Below are positions 1 through 6,530 of a stretch of DNA of 9,915 nucleotides, one piece after another; the first letter of the stretch is position 1; every line of letters starts with the position of its first letter. Origin of the DNA: Candidatus Zixiibacteriota bacterium (GTDB lineage Bacteria; Zixibacteria; MSB-5A5; GN15; FEB-12); NCBI GenBank assembly GCA_022570975.1, contig JACZYS010000046.1:1-9915 (forward strand), written 5' to 3'. A model generated the notes under the pieces. The model made no database searches and was not told where the DNA came from. It worked only from the letters and a program-made list of their open reading frames with translations. The position numbers and the translations under genes were made by a program.

Positions 1-235
1 CCCCGGCCTCATCGTCTGGCACCCGAAGGGGGGCCGGATTCGTTCCATCGTCGAGGATTACTGGAAGGACCTCCACTTCCGGCGGGGGTACGACATCGTC
101 TACTCGCCCCACATCGGCCGGGCCCAACTTTGGGAGACCAGCGGCCACCTGGACTTCTACCGGGAAAGCATGTACGCCCCCATGGACGTGGACGGACAGG
201 AGTACTTCCTGAAGCCAATGAACTGTCCCTTCCAT
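1..235. other. GC-rich segment with composition foreign to the rest of the window
   Basis: By hand count, bases 1-180 contain 117 G/C of 180 (65%), against 63 of 180 (35%) for bases 301-480. In the thrS frame 64 of the 71 codons from 2 to 214 end in G or C, against 15 of 50 codons from 251 to 400. Arginine is encoded by CGN only (five of six CGG) before the switch and mostly by AGA/AGG after it. The frame is unbroken. The change falls between about 212 and 250, over the codons for the conserved KPMNCPFHMMMYK stretch. The right boundary given is approximate. Most likely an assembly chimera; a genuine recombinant thrS is the alternative. Confidence 0.85.
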
Positions 236-1141
236 ATGATGATGTACAAAACAAAATTATGGTCTTACAGAGATTTACCACTGAGATGGGCCGAGCTGGG
301 AACTGTTTATCGATATGAAAAAGCAGGAACACTTCATGGACTGATGAGAGTAAGGGGATTCACGCAGGATGATGCCCATCATTTTGTAGCTCAGGATAAA
401 ATGGAAGAAGAGCTGGTATGGATTTTGAATTTCTGCATACATATTTTGAAATCATTCGGATTTACAAATTATGAAATATTTCTGTCAACCAGACCGGAAA
501 AAGCTATAGGTGAGCCCAAAGACTGGGAAAGAGCAGAAAAAGGATTGGAAGAGGCTTTAAAAAAAGCTGAATTGCCATTTGAAGTTGATGAAGGGGGCGG
601 TGCCTTTTATGGCCCCAAGATTGACATCAAGATTAAAGATGCCCTTAACAGAAGCTGGCAATGCTCTACAATCCAGTTCGATTTTTCCTTGCCGGAACGG
701 TTTGATTTGCATTATATTGATGCCGGTGGAAAACAACGTCGCCCGTACATAATCCATCGGGCACTGTTGGGTTCTATTGAACGGTTTTTTGGTGTCTTAA
801 TTGAACATTACGCCGGCAATTTCCCGCTCTGGCTGTCCCCGGTTCAAGTAAAAATACTTCCCGTGACTGACAGTTACAATGATTATGGGCAGGAGATAAT
901 GGATAAACTTCTGGACCAAAATATCAGGGTTGAACTTGATATGAGGTCAGAAAAAATTGGGGCAAAAATCAGAGATGCCGAAATGCTAAAAATCCCTTAT
1001 ATGTTTGTTGTTGGGGGTAAAGAAGCAGAGGCAAAAACTGTCTCTGTAAGAAAACATACTGTTGGCGATTTGGGGACTAAGTCATTGGATGAAATAGTTG
1101 CCAGTCTCAAGACAGAGATTGAAAATAAGGGTTTAGAATAA
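2..1141 (+). CDS. thrS: Threonyl-tRNA synthetase, C-terminal part (5' end outside window)
   Basis: Charges tRNA-Thr with threonine in the cytoplasm. The frame is open from base 2, with no stop before TAA at 1139-1141, so the visible part is 379 residues and the ATG at 170 is internal. It covers the class II catalytic core and the anticodon-binding domain (about residues 277-379). Motif 2 is VYRYE (102-106) followed by TQDDAH; motif 3 is IHRALLGSIERF. The zinc ligands known from E. coli ThrRS (C334, H385, H511) match C75 in MNCPFH, H126 in DDAH and H252 in IHRA, with identical spacing (51 and 126 residues). By that alignment about 259 residues, normally the TGS and editing domains, lie upstream and cannot be seen. 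infC follows after 24 bases. Oddity: codons up to about position 214 are very GC-rich and the rest AT-rich, so the N-terminal ~71 visible residues may come from another genome. Confidence 0.96.
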   Translation, partial: PGLIVWHPKGGRIRSIVEDYWKDLHFRRGYDIVYSPHIGRAQLWETSGHLDFYRESMYAPMDVDGQEYFLKPMNCPFHMMMYKTKLWSYRDLPLRWAELGTVYRYEKAGTLHGLMRVRGFTQDDAHHFVAQDKMEEELVWILNFCIHILKSFGFTNYEIFLSTRPEKAIGEPKDWERAEKGLEEALKKAELPFEVDEGGGAFYGPKIDIKIKDALNRSWQCSTIQFDFSLPERFDLHYIDAGGKQRRPYIIHRALLGSIERFFGVLIEHYAGNFPLWLSPVQVKILPVTDSYNDYGQEIMDKLLDQNIRVELDMRSEKIGAKIRDAEMLKIPYMFVVGGKEAEAKTVSVRKHTVGDLGTKSLDEIVASLKTEIENKGLE

Positions 1142-1154
1142 AATTTTTATGTTT

Positions 1155-1168
1155 AGGAGGATTTCATA
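1155..1168 (+). promoter_or_regulatory. infC ribosome binding site and ATA start codon
   Basis: A perfect AGGAGG lies at 1155-1160, five bases before ATA at 1166-1168, which is in frame with IF3. No ATG, GTG or TTG lies in frame between this site and TTG 1253, and starting at TTG 1253 would delete the conserved IF3 N-terminal stretch. In E. coli infC starts with AUU, and IF3 represses its own synthesis by rejecting non-standard start codons; the same control is inferred here. Confidence 0.8.
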
Positions 1169-1777
1169 AGCAACAAATCTCATCGCATCAATAACAGAAT
1201 TAAAGTCTCCCCGGTTAGAGTAATTGGACCGGATGGGGATCAGCTTGGTATTTTGCCGGTAGAAGAAGGACTGCAAAAGGCAAGAGATTTCGGACTGGAT
1301 TTGGTCGAAGTTTCCCCGAACACCCGTCCTCCGGTTTGTAGAATTTTGGACTACGGAAAGTTCAAATATGAAATCGCCAAAAAAGACAAGATTGCCAGAA
1401 AAAAACAGCATAATGTCCAGATGAAAGAGATGCGTTTTCGTCCAAAAATTGATGAGCATGATTTTAATTTTAAAACAAAACATGTCCGTGAGTTTTTGGA
1501 AGTAGGAAGCAAAGTGAAAGTTTTTGTAATGTTCCGCGGAAGAGAAATGGCTTATCAGGAGTTTGGGAGAAAAGTGCTCGATAGAGTTAAAGATGATTTG
1601 GAAGATATTGCCAATGTGGAAGTCGCTCCAAAGATGGAGGGAAGGCATATGAATATGATGTTAACTCCCAATGCCGAAGTATTAAAAAAATTAAAAGAGA
1701 GATCTAGAGAGAAAAAACAAGTCGATCCTGATCAAGAGAAGGTAGTTGAGACAGAGACCGAGAATCAGGAAAATTAG
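1166..1777 (+). CDS. infC: Translation initiation factor IF-3, non-canonical ATA start
   Basis: Binds the 30S subunit, prevents premature 50S joining and checks the start codon and initiator tRNA. With the ATA start the protein has 203 residues. The N-terminal domain holds the family pattern INNRIKVSPVRVIGPDG followed by QLGI, then DLVEVSPNTRPPVCRILDYGK. The linker is lysine-rich (KKDKIARKKQ), and the C-terminal domain has KEMRFRPKIDEHD, VMFRGREMAY and KMEGRHMNMML. After the usual end of the fold there is a charged tail of about 25 residues ending ETETENQEN, which makes the protein longer than the 180-residue E. coli factor; such tails vary in the family. A TTG at 1253 would give only 174 residues and remove conserved sequence, so it is not preferred. 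It sits between thrS and rpmI, the classic ribosomal cluster. Translation is probably autoregulated through the ATA codon. The identification is secure; the start is very likely. Confidence 0.95.
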   Translation: MSNKSHRINNRIKVSPVRVIGPDGDQLGILPVEEGLQKARDFGLDLVEVSPNTRPPVCRILDYGKFKYEIAKKDKIARKKQHNVQMKEMRFRPKIDEHDFNFKTKHVREFLEVGSKVKVFVMFRGREMAYQEFGRKVLDRVKDDLEDIANVEVAPKMEGRHMNMMLTPNAEVLKKLKERSREKKQVDPDQEKVVETETENQEN

Positions 1778-1798
1778 TTTAAGTAAAGGATATATATA

Positions 1799-1993
1799 AT
1801 GCCAAAGATGAAAACAAGAAGATCGGCCGCCAAGAGATTCAGAAAAACGGCGACCGGCAAAATAAAAAGAAACAAAGCATATAAGACTCATATTTTAAAC
1901 AAGATGAGCCCCAAAAGGTCAAGACAGCTTCGCAAAGCTACATTGATTTCTAAAGGAGATCACAAAAGAGTAATGAGAATGCTCCCTTACTAA
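1799..1993 (+). CDS. rpmI: 50S ribosomal protein L35
   Basis: Small basic protein of the large ribosomal subunit. The 64 residues match the family's usual length and pattern: MPKMKTRRSAAKRF at the start, TGKIKRNKAYKTHIL in the middle, and the typical C-terminal RMLPY. The start is ATG with AAAGGA at 1785-1790 as ribosome binding site, eight bases upstream. It follows infC after 21 bases and precedes rplT by 33 bases, as in most bacteria. In E. coli, L20 represses translation of rpmI and rplT through an RNA structure in this region. No long leader is available for that here, so whether this control exists cannot be decided from the sequence. Confidence 0.97.
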   Translation: MPKMKTRRSAAKRFRKTATGKIKRNKAYKTHILNKMSPKRSRQLRKATLISKGDHKRVMRMLPY

Positions 1994-2026
1994 CCAGTAA
2001 CAAGGAAATTACAGGAGATTAAATAA

Positions 2027-2377
2027 ATGCCACGTTCAAAAAATAATGTTGCCGCCCACAAGCGACATAGAAAAGTGCTGAAAAAAGCCCGGGGAAACTT
2101 TGGGGGTAGAAGCAAGCTCTACCGCACCGCCCTTGAAACCGTAAGAAAAGGACTCAAATATGCGTACCGTGACCGCAGAAATAGAAAACGCACTTTCCGT
2201 TCACTCTGGATTGTCCGCATCTCTGCAGCCGCCAAATTGTGTGACACCAACTATTCCACTCTCATGTACGGTCTCAAAAAAGCCGGTGTAAATCTGGACA
2301 GAAAAATGTTGGCCGATATTGCCGCCAGAGATATGGATACTTTCTCAAACCTGGCCAAAATCGCTGCTGGAAATTAA
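2027..2377 (+). CDS. rplT: 50S ribosomal protein L20
   Basis: Early-assembly protein that binds 23S rRNA. It has 116 residues, the usual length. The lysine/arginine-rich N-terminal arm is visible (AAHKRHRKVLKKARGNFGGR), followed by the family signature with YAYRDRRNRKRTFRSLWIVRI and SLWIVRISAAAK, and the globular part with YSTLMYGLKKAGVNLDRKML. A strong AGGAG site at 2013-2017 lies nine bases before the ATG. It is cotranscribed with rpmI and pheS by spacing (18 bases to pheS). L20 is a translational repressor of this cluster in E. coli and B. subtilis; that role is possible here but no matching RNA structure was established. Confidence 0.98.
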   Translation: MPRSKNNVAAHKRHRKVLKKARGNFGGRSKLYRTALETVRKGLKYAYRDRRNRKRTFRSLWIVRISAAAKLCDTNYSTLMYGLKKAGVNLDRKMLADIAARDMDTFSNLAKIAAGN

Positions 2378-2395
2378 GATATCTAAAGAGGAATC

Positions 2396-3409
2396 ATGTC
2401 TCTTCTGGATGATATCAATCATATAAATAACCAAGCAAAAGAGCGGATCAGCAATGCTGATTCGCTCGATTCTTTAAATGAGGCAAAGGTCAAATACCTT
2501 GGTCGCAAGGGGGAACTGACCGCTGTCTTAAAAGAACTCAAGAACTTATCAGTCGATGAAAAAAAATCTGTCGGCGCCCAAGCCAACCGCTGCCGTCAGG
2601 AACTGGAAGAACTAATTGCAACCGCTGCGGGAAAATTTTCAACAAGCAAAACAGATTCATCATTTGATTATACTCTACCGGGAACCTCGAGTCAGATAGG
2701 GGTGGTCCATATTATTAATCAGGTAATTGATGAAATAGTCAATATCTTCCACGGAATGGGTTTTGAAATCGCCCGCGGACCTGATATTGAAACAGATTAC
2801 TATAATTTTGAGGCCCTCAATTTTCCGCCCGACCATCCGGCAAGAGACATGCAGGATACAATGTTTGTTGAGGGCGGAAGAATTTTGAGAACCCACACCA
2901 CTCCGGTACAGGTGAGGAAGCTTGAAGAACAAAACCCACCCATTAAAATTATTGTTCCCGGCCGAACATACAGAAACGAAGCTATCTCTACCAGAGCCCA
3001 TATTGCTTTTCACCAGGTTGACGGATTTTTGGTTGATGAAGGTGTTTCCATGGCTGACATGAAAGGAGTGCTGGTTGCATTTTGTAAGTCATTTTTTGGG
3101 CCGGATCTAAAACTTAAATTCCGTCCATCGTTTTTTCCATTTACTGAACCGTCAGCGGAAGTAGATGTCTCCTGTTTCCTCTGCAAGGGCAAGGGTTGCC
3201 AACTCTGTAAATATTCCGGCTGGCTCGAAATTTTGGGCTGCGGAATGATTGACCCCAATGTATTGATCAAGACCGGACATGACCCGGAAAAATATACCGG
3301 ATACGCTTTTGGGATGGGCGTTGAGAGAATTGCAATGCTCAAATATAAAATCAATGACATCCGTCATTTCTTCAACAACGACATCAGATTCTTACGACAG
3401 TTTAAATAA
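2396..3409 (+). CDS. pheS: Phenylalanyl-tRNA synthetase alpha subunit
   Basis: Catalytic subunit of the alpha2-beta2 enzyme that charges tRNA-Phe. The 337 residues match the usual length. The N-terminal coiled-coil arm covers about residues 1-85 (KVKYLGRKGELT). The class II core follows: RTYRNEAISTRAHIAFHQVDG (motif 2 region), FRPSFFPFTEPSAEVDV, and motif 3 with GYAFGMGVERIAMLKY. Between the last two lies a CxxC-x4-CxxC cluster (C260, C263, C268, C271), a possible metal-binding knuckle that E. coli PheS lacks but which I recall from other bacterial PheS proteins. The start ATG has AGAGGA just upstream (short spacing). pheT begins two bases after the stop, so the two subunits are probably translationally coupled to keep equal amounts. 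Confidence 0.98.
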   Translation: MSLLDDINHINNQAKERISNADSLDSLNEAKVKYLGRKGELTAVLKELKNLSVDEKKSVGAQANRCRQELEELIATAAGKFSTSKTDSSFDYTLPGTSSQIGVVHIINQVIDEIVNIFHGMGFEIARGPDIETDYYNFEALNFPPDHPARDMQDTMFVEGGRILRTHTTPVQVRKLEEQNPPIKIIVPGRTYRNEAISTRAHIAFHQVDGFLVDEGVSMADMKGVLVAFCKSFFGPDLKLKFRPSFFPFTEPSAEVDVSCFLCKGKGCQLCKYSGWLEILGCGMIDPNVLIKTGHDPEKYTGYAFGMGVERIAMLKYKINDIRHFFNNDIRFLRQFK

Positions 3410-3411
3410 TT

Positions 3412-5796
3412 ATGAAACTATCTCACAATTGGCTAATAGAACTTACCGGATTAAACTGGACTCCTGAAGAAACCGCGGAAAAACTGACCCTGTGCGGAAC
3501 CGCCTGTAAAAATATAGAACCTACGGCAAAATATATGGACAAGGTCGTGGTAGGAGAAGTATTGACCCTCTCGGCAATAGAAGGTGCTTCAAAAATCAGA
3601 CTGGCCAAAGTAACCACCGGTGATGAAGAACTGCAAATTGTCTGCGGTGCCCCAAATGTTGCTGTTGGTCATAAAGTGCCGGTAGCAAAAATTGGTGCCG
3701 TCCTTGCCGGCGACATGAAAATTAAGAAAACAAAAATCAAAGGAGTGGAGTCATCGGGGATGATATGCTCGGAGAGAGAGCTGGGAATCAGTGATGAGCA
3801 TGAAGGTATCTGGGTTCTGCCGGATGAGGCACCGGTCGGAAAACCTCTGGCTGAAATTTTGGATTATGACGACCACATTCTGACTTTTGACCTGACCCCA
3901 AACCGGGCTGACTCTATGAGCGCCATTGGTATCGCCCGTGACATGGCCGCTCTGGCCAACAAGAAATTGATGCTGCCTCAAACGGATATTAAAGAATCGG
4001 ACAAACAGGCTTATGATTACATCTCAGTTACAATTGATGATGCATTTGGATGTCCCCGCTATGCGGCCAGAATAATTCATAATGTAAAGCTTGCCGAATC
4101 CCCCTGGTGGCTTAAGAAAAAATTAATAACTTCCGGCATCCGCCCTATCAATAATCTGGTAGATATTACCAATCTGGTCATGCTTGAAACCGGGCATCCG
4201 CTCCACGCTTTTGACCTCAAACGTTTTGGCTCAAATGAAGTAGTTGTCAGACAGGCTAAAGAAAAAGAAAAATTTATAACTTTAGACGATAAAGAGCATG
4301 AGCTTGACAAAAATGTAACTCTCATCACCAACGGCAAAACCGGTGTTGCTGCCGGAGGTGTCATGGGCGGCAAAGACTCAGAGGTAAAAGAGGACACCAA
4401 AGACCTTCTGCTGGAGGCAGCATATTTTAATCCTTCCTTGATAAGGAAAAGCAGAAAAAAACTGGGAATTGTAACCGAGTCTTCGAGCCGGTTTGAAAAA
4501 GGAGCCAACCCTAATGGTATTGAGTTTGCAATTAACCGGGCCGCTCACCTTTATCAGCAGTTGGCTGGCGGCGAGGTCGCCTCGGGAATTGTTGACTGCT
4601 ACCCAAAAAAAATAGAACCGGCAAATCTGTCCCTCAGAGTAAAAAGATGCAATCAGATTTTAGGCACTGGAATCTCTCAAGCGAGAATGGTTGAAATTTT
4701 AAAGGCGCTCGAATTTGAGGCTGACAACTCAGACCCTATAAAAGTCAAAGTTCCAACTTTCAGACCGGATATTGAACGGGAAATTGACCTGATTGAAGAG
4801 ATTGCAAGAATTGAAGGTTTTGATAAAATCCCAACCCCTCAGTCAATCACCGGTCCTCTTTATACACCGGTTCATTGGGAAGACAATTTCAAGAAAGAAA
4901 TAAGAACACTCTTGACCAGTTCAGGCTTTGACGAAACAATAGCCCACGGCATGGTACACAGCCGCATGGCATCTCTTCTTGAACCAGAGATGAAACATCT
5001 CAAACTCTTAAATCCGGTCTCAGAAGAAGTGAACGTAATGAGAACCATGCTGGCCACAACGGCCTTGTCAGTTGTTTCCCATAATCTATCCCACCGCAAC
5101 ATGGATATCAAACTTTTTGAACTTGGGAAAGTTTACTTTCCCCCCGACTCAAATGATGACTGGGTTGAAGAGGAAAAACTGATTCTGGCAATAAGCGGGT
5201 CAACGGCTGGCAACTGGAGAGAAAAGCCAAGAAAACTTGATTTTTATGACTTAACAGGAGCACTGGATAATATCTGGGCACATCTTCGTCTGGGAGAATA
5301 TTCTATTGTCGAGCAGCCTGTTGGCTGGATGGAAAATAATATGTCGTTTTCTATCTCGTTGGAAGAAAATGAAATAGGCGTAATTGGAAAAGTGTCATCA
5401 AAGATTGCCCGGAAGTTTGATATCAAAGAGGATGTTTATATTGCCGAGATATTTATGGGCAGCCTGATTGCCAGAGGGAAACCACTGATTAAGTTTTCCA
5501 ATCTGCCTGTTTATCCTTCGGCCCCAAGAGATTTGGCAATTATCGTTGACAACAGTGTGATCTCTTCCGATATTATAGCGACAGTCAAAAAGAATGCCGG
5601 TAAGTTGGCTGAGTCAGTCAAAATCTTCGACCTCTATACCGGCAAACAGATTGAAGAAGGAAAAAAATCTATAGCTATTTCAATAAACTACCGCTCCGCG
5701 GAAAGAAATCTTACCGGCGAAGAAATTGATATAAAGCAGATGAAAATCATTGAGTCATTGAAATCAGAGTTTAAAGCAGATATTAGGGATAAATAA
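3412..5796 (+). CDS. pheT: Phenylalanyl-tRNA synthetase beta subunit
   Basis: Large subunit of PheRS; binds tRNA-Phe and hydrolyses wrongly made Tyr-tRNA-Phe. The 794 residues equal the usual length. Domain order is canonical: N-terminal MKLSHNWL; an EMAPII-like tRNA-binding fold at about 40-150 (VCGAPNV, GMICSERELGIS); the B3/B4 editing domain from about 215 to 380 (RPINNLVDITNLVMLETGHP, HAFDL); the B5 domain at about 403-473 (VPTFRPDIEREIDLIEEIAR); a catalytic-like core at about 475-690 (NPVSEEVNVMRTML, KLFELGKVY); and the anticodon-binding FDX-ACB domain at about 700-794 (YPSAPRDLAIIVD). No frameshift or missing domain is visible. It starts two bases after pheS, and the ZapB-like gene again starts two bases after its stop, which supports a single message. 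Confidence 0.98.
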   Translation: MKLSHNWLIELTGLNWTPEETAEKLTLCGTACKNIEPTAKYMDKVVVGEVLTLSAIEGASKIRLAKVTTGDEELQIVCGAPNVAVGHKVPVAKIGAVLAGDMKIKKTKIKGVESSGMICSERELGISDEHEGIWVLPDEAPVGKPLAEILDYDDHILTFDLTPNRADSMSAIGIARDMAALANKKLMLPQTDIKESDKQAYDYISVTIDDAFGCPRYAARIIHNVKLAESPWWLKKKLITSGIRPINNLVDITNLVMLETGHPLHAFDLKRFGSNEVVVRQAKEKEKFITLDDKEHELDKNVTLITNGKTGVAAGGVMGGKDSEVKEDTKDLLLEAAYFNPSLIRKSRKKLGIVTESSSRFEKGANPNGIEFAINRAAHLYQQLAGGEVASGIVDCYPKKIEPANLSLRVKRCNQILGTGISQARMVEILKALEFEADNSDPIKVKVPTFRPDIEREIDLIEEIARIEGFDKIPTPQSITGPLYTPVHWEDNFKKEIRTLLTSSGFDETIAHGMVHSRMASLLEPEMKHLKLLNPVSEEVNVMRTMLATTALSVVSHNLSHRNMDIKLFELGKVYFPPDSNDDWVEEEKLILAISGSTAGNWREKPRKLDFYDLTGALDNIWAHLRLGEYSIVEQPVGWMENNMSFSISLEENEIGVIGKVSSKIARKFDIKEDVYIAEIFMGSLIARGKPLIKFSNLPVYPSAPRDLAIIVDNSVISSDIIATVKKNAGKLAESVKIFDLYTGKQIEEGKKSIAISINYRSAERNLTGEEIDIKQMKIIESLKSEFKADIRDK

Positions 5797-5798
5797 CT

Positions 5799-6041
5799 AT
5801 GGATAATTCAATGGAAACGTTGTTGGACAGAGTTGAAAAAGCTCTCGATTTAATTGAAACACTTGAAACTGACAAGAAAGAACTCCGCAAAGAAAATTCC
5901 CGCTTAAAAGCCCAACTTAGCAAATCCGCCAAAGCATATAACTCGGTCATACTTGAAAAAACCGACCATAAAGAAAAAGTTAAATCCCGCCTTATTGGCA
6001 TTTTAGACCGCATTGCAACAATTGAGAGCATGACCGGCTAG
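5799..6041 (+). CDS. Small coiled-coil protein, ZapB-like
   Basis: Eighty residues, very charged, with a heptad-like pattern through about residues 5-60 (LLDRVEKALDLIETLETDKK, then LRKENSRLKAQLSKS). There is no signal peptide, membrane segment or cysteine. This size and make-up fits ZapB-type cell-division coiled coils, which link FtsZ-bound ZapA to the nucleoid in E. coli, but coiled coils give weak similarity. The main support is position: two bases after pheT and directly upstream of zapA. ATG 5799 has AGGGA at 5785-5789, nine bases upstream; an in-frame ATG at 5811 is an alternative. The two-base gap suggests translation coupled to pheT. That it is a real gene is fairly sure; the ZapB role is an inference and it could be an unrelated coiled-coil partner of ZapA. 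Confidence 0.75.
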   Translation: MDNSMETLLDRVEKALDLIETLETDKKELRKENSRLKAQLSKSAKAYNSVILEKTDHKEKVKSRLIGILDRIATIESMTG

Positions 6042-6046
6042 TTTTT
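6004..6046 (+). terminator. Possible weak intrinsic terminator at the end of the ZapB-like gene
   Basis: TAG-A-CCG at 6004-6010 can pair with CGGCTA at 6035-6040, with one bulged A, and GTTTTT (6041-6046) follows directly. The stem is only six pairs and the loop is 24 bases, though the loop itself holds ATTG-CAA-CAAT. It lies just before a good promoter, where a terminator would make sense, but its strength is doubtful. Confidence 0.25.
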
Positions 6047-6048
6047 AC

Positions 6049-6078
6049 TTGACGCAAGTCCACCCCATTTATTATAAT
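6049..6078 (+). promoter_or_regulatory. Sigma70-type promoter for zapA-rny-ymdB-folD
   Basis: TTGACG at 6049-6054 matches the -35 consensus at five of six bases. TATAAT at 6073-6078 matches the -10 consensus at all six. The spacer is 18 bases. It lies in the 92-base gap between the ZapB-like gene and zapA, the first sizeable gap after pheT, and would start RNA at about 6085, giving a leader of some 50 bases. An inverted repeat ACTTG-ACG-CAAGT (6047-6059) overlaps the -35 element and could be an operator. Confidence 0.75.
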
Positions 6079-6133
6079 CTATTGTAATTTGTTAGGATAA
6101 GAAGATTGTCTGGGTAATGTTTTGTAAGAACTC

Positions 6134-6436
6134 ATGACTGAAATTATTAAAGAAAATAACAGAGTAGTCGTAAAGATATTTGGCGAAGAATATCCCGTAA
6201 CCGGGATAGCTGACCAAGCTCATATTTGCCGGGTAGCAGACTATGTTGATTCCAAGATGAAGGAAACGGCTGAGAACAGCCGTATAAATTCCCGTGATAA
6301 AATTGCAATTTTGGCGGCCATGTCAATTGCATCAGAGTATTATGAAAAAGAAAACACCCTTAAAAGTTTAAATTTTCAAAATAATGCTCGGGTTAAGTCT
6401 ATTGTGAAAAGATTAGATAGGGTCTTAGGCAAATAG
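6134..6436 (+). CDS. zapA: Cell division protein ZapA
   Basis: Cytoplasmic FtsZ-binding protein that bundles FtsZ filaments at the division site. The 100 residues match the family length. The globular N-terminal half carries the ZapA pattern (VVVKIFGEEYPVTG, then VADYVDSKMKE and DKIAILAAMSIASEYYEKEN), followed by a helical tail (about 70-100) for oligomerisation. An in-frame TAA at 6125-6127 closes the frame upstream, so ATG 6134 is the earliest possible start. There is no clear Shine-Dalgarno sequence (only TAAGAA a few bases before), unusual in this window where most genes have one. It follows a strong promoter and lies next to a ZapB-like gene, consistent with a shared role in Z-ring assembly. 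Confidence 0.93.
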   Translation: MTEIIKENNRVVVKIFGEEYPVTGIADQAHICRVADYVDSKMKETAENSRINSRDKIAILAAMSIASEYYEKENTLKSLNFQNNARVKSIVKRLDRVLGK

Positions 6437-6499
6437 ATATCACTTCATCTTAGTTCTCAAGTTAAATCCTTCTTACATCTTCTATCCTTGATATATAGT

Positions 6500-6511
6500 G
6501 TCAACCTTGAC
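6500..6511. repeat. Short inverted repeat in the rny leader
   Basis: GTCAA-CC-TTGAC is a perfect dyad with two central bases, in the zapA-rny gap about 30 bases before the rny start. It could be a protein-binding site, but short dyads occur by chance. No promoter could be paired with it. Confidence 0.35.
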
Positions 6512-6517
6512 TTGGAG

Positions 6518-6530
6518 CAATTCCGAATTG
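6518..6530. repeat. Short inverted repeat abutting the rny ribosome binding site
   Basis: CAATTC-C-GAATTG is a perfect dyad around one base. Its last G is the first base of the rny GGAGG. TTGGAG occurs on both sides (6512-6517 and 6528-6533), giving a second Shine-Dalgarno-like site just upstream. A role in rny translation is possible but unproven. Confidence 0.4.

Noticed and set aside
1133..1648. Minus-strand ORF of 171 codons across infC
   Set aside because: It lies antisense to the secure infC gene, has a Phe/Ile/Ser-rich composition typical of an antisense shadow, and shows no family motif.
4077..4508. Minus-strand ORF of 143 codons within pheT
   Set aside because: It is fully inside the secure pheT editing domain on the other strand; its serine-rich content is typical of an antisense shadow.
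6470..6497. Promoter with TATATA at 6492-6497
   Set aside because: The best -35 (TTCTTA, 6470) matches only three of six bases, and the -10 only four; this is expected by chance in AT-rich DNA.
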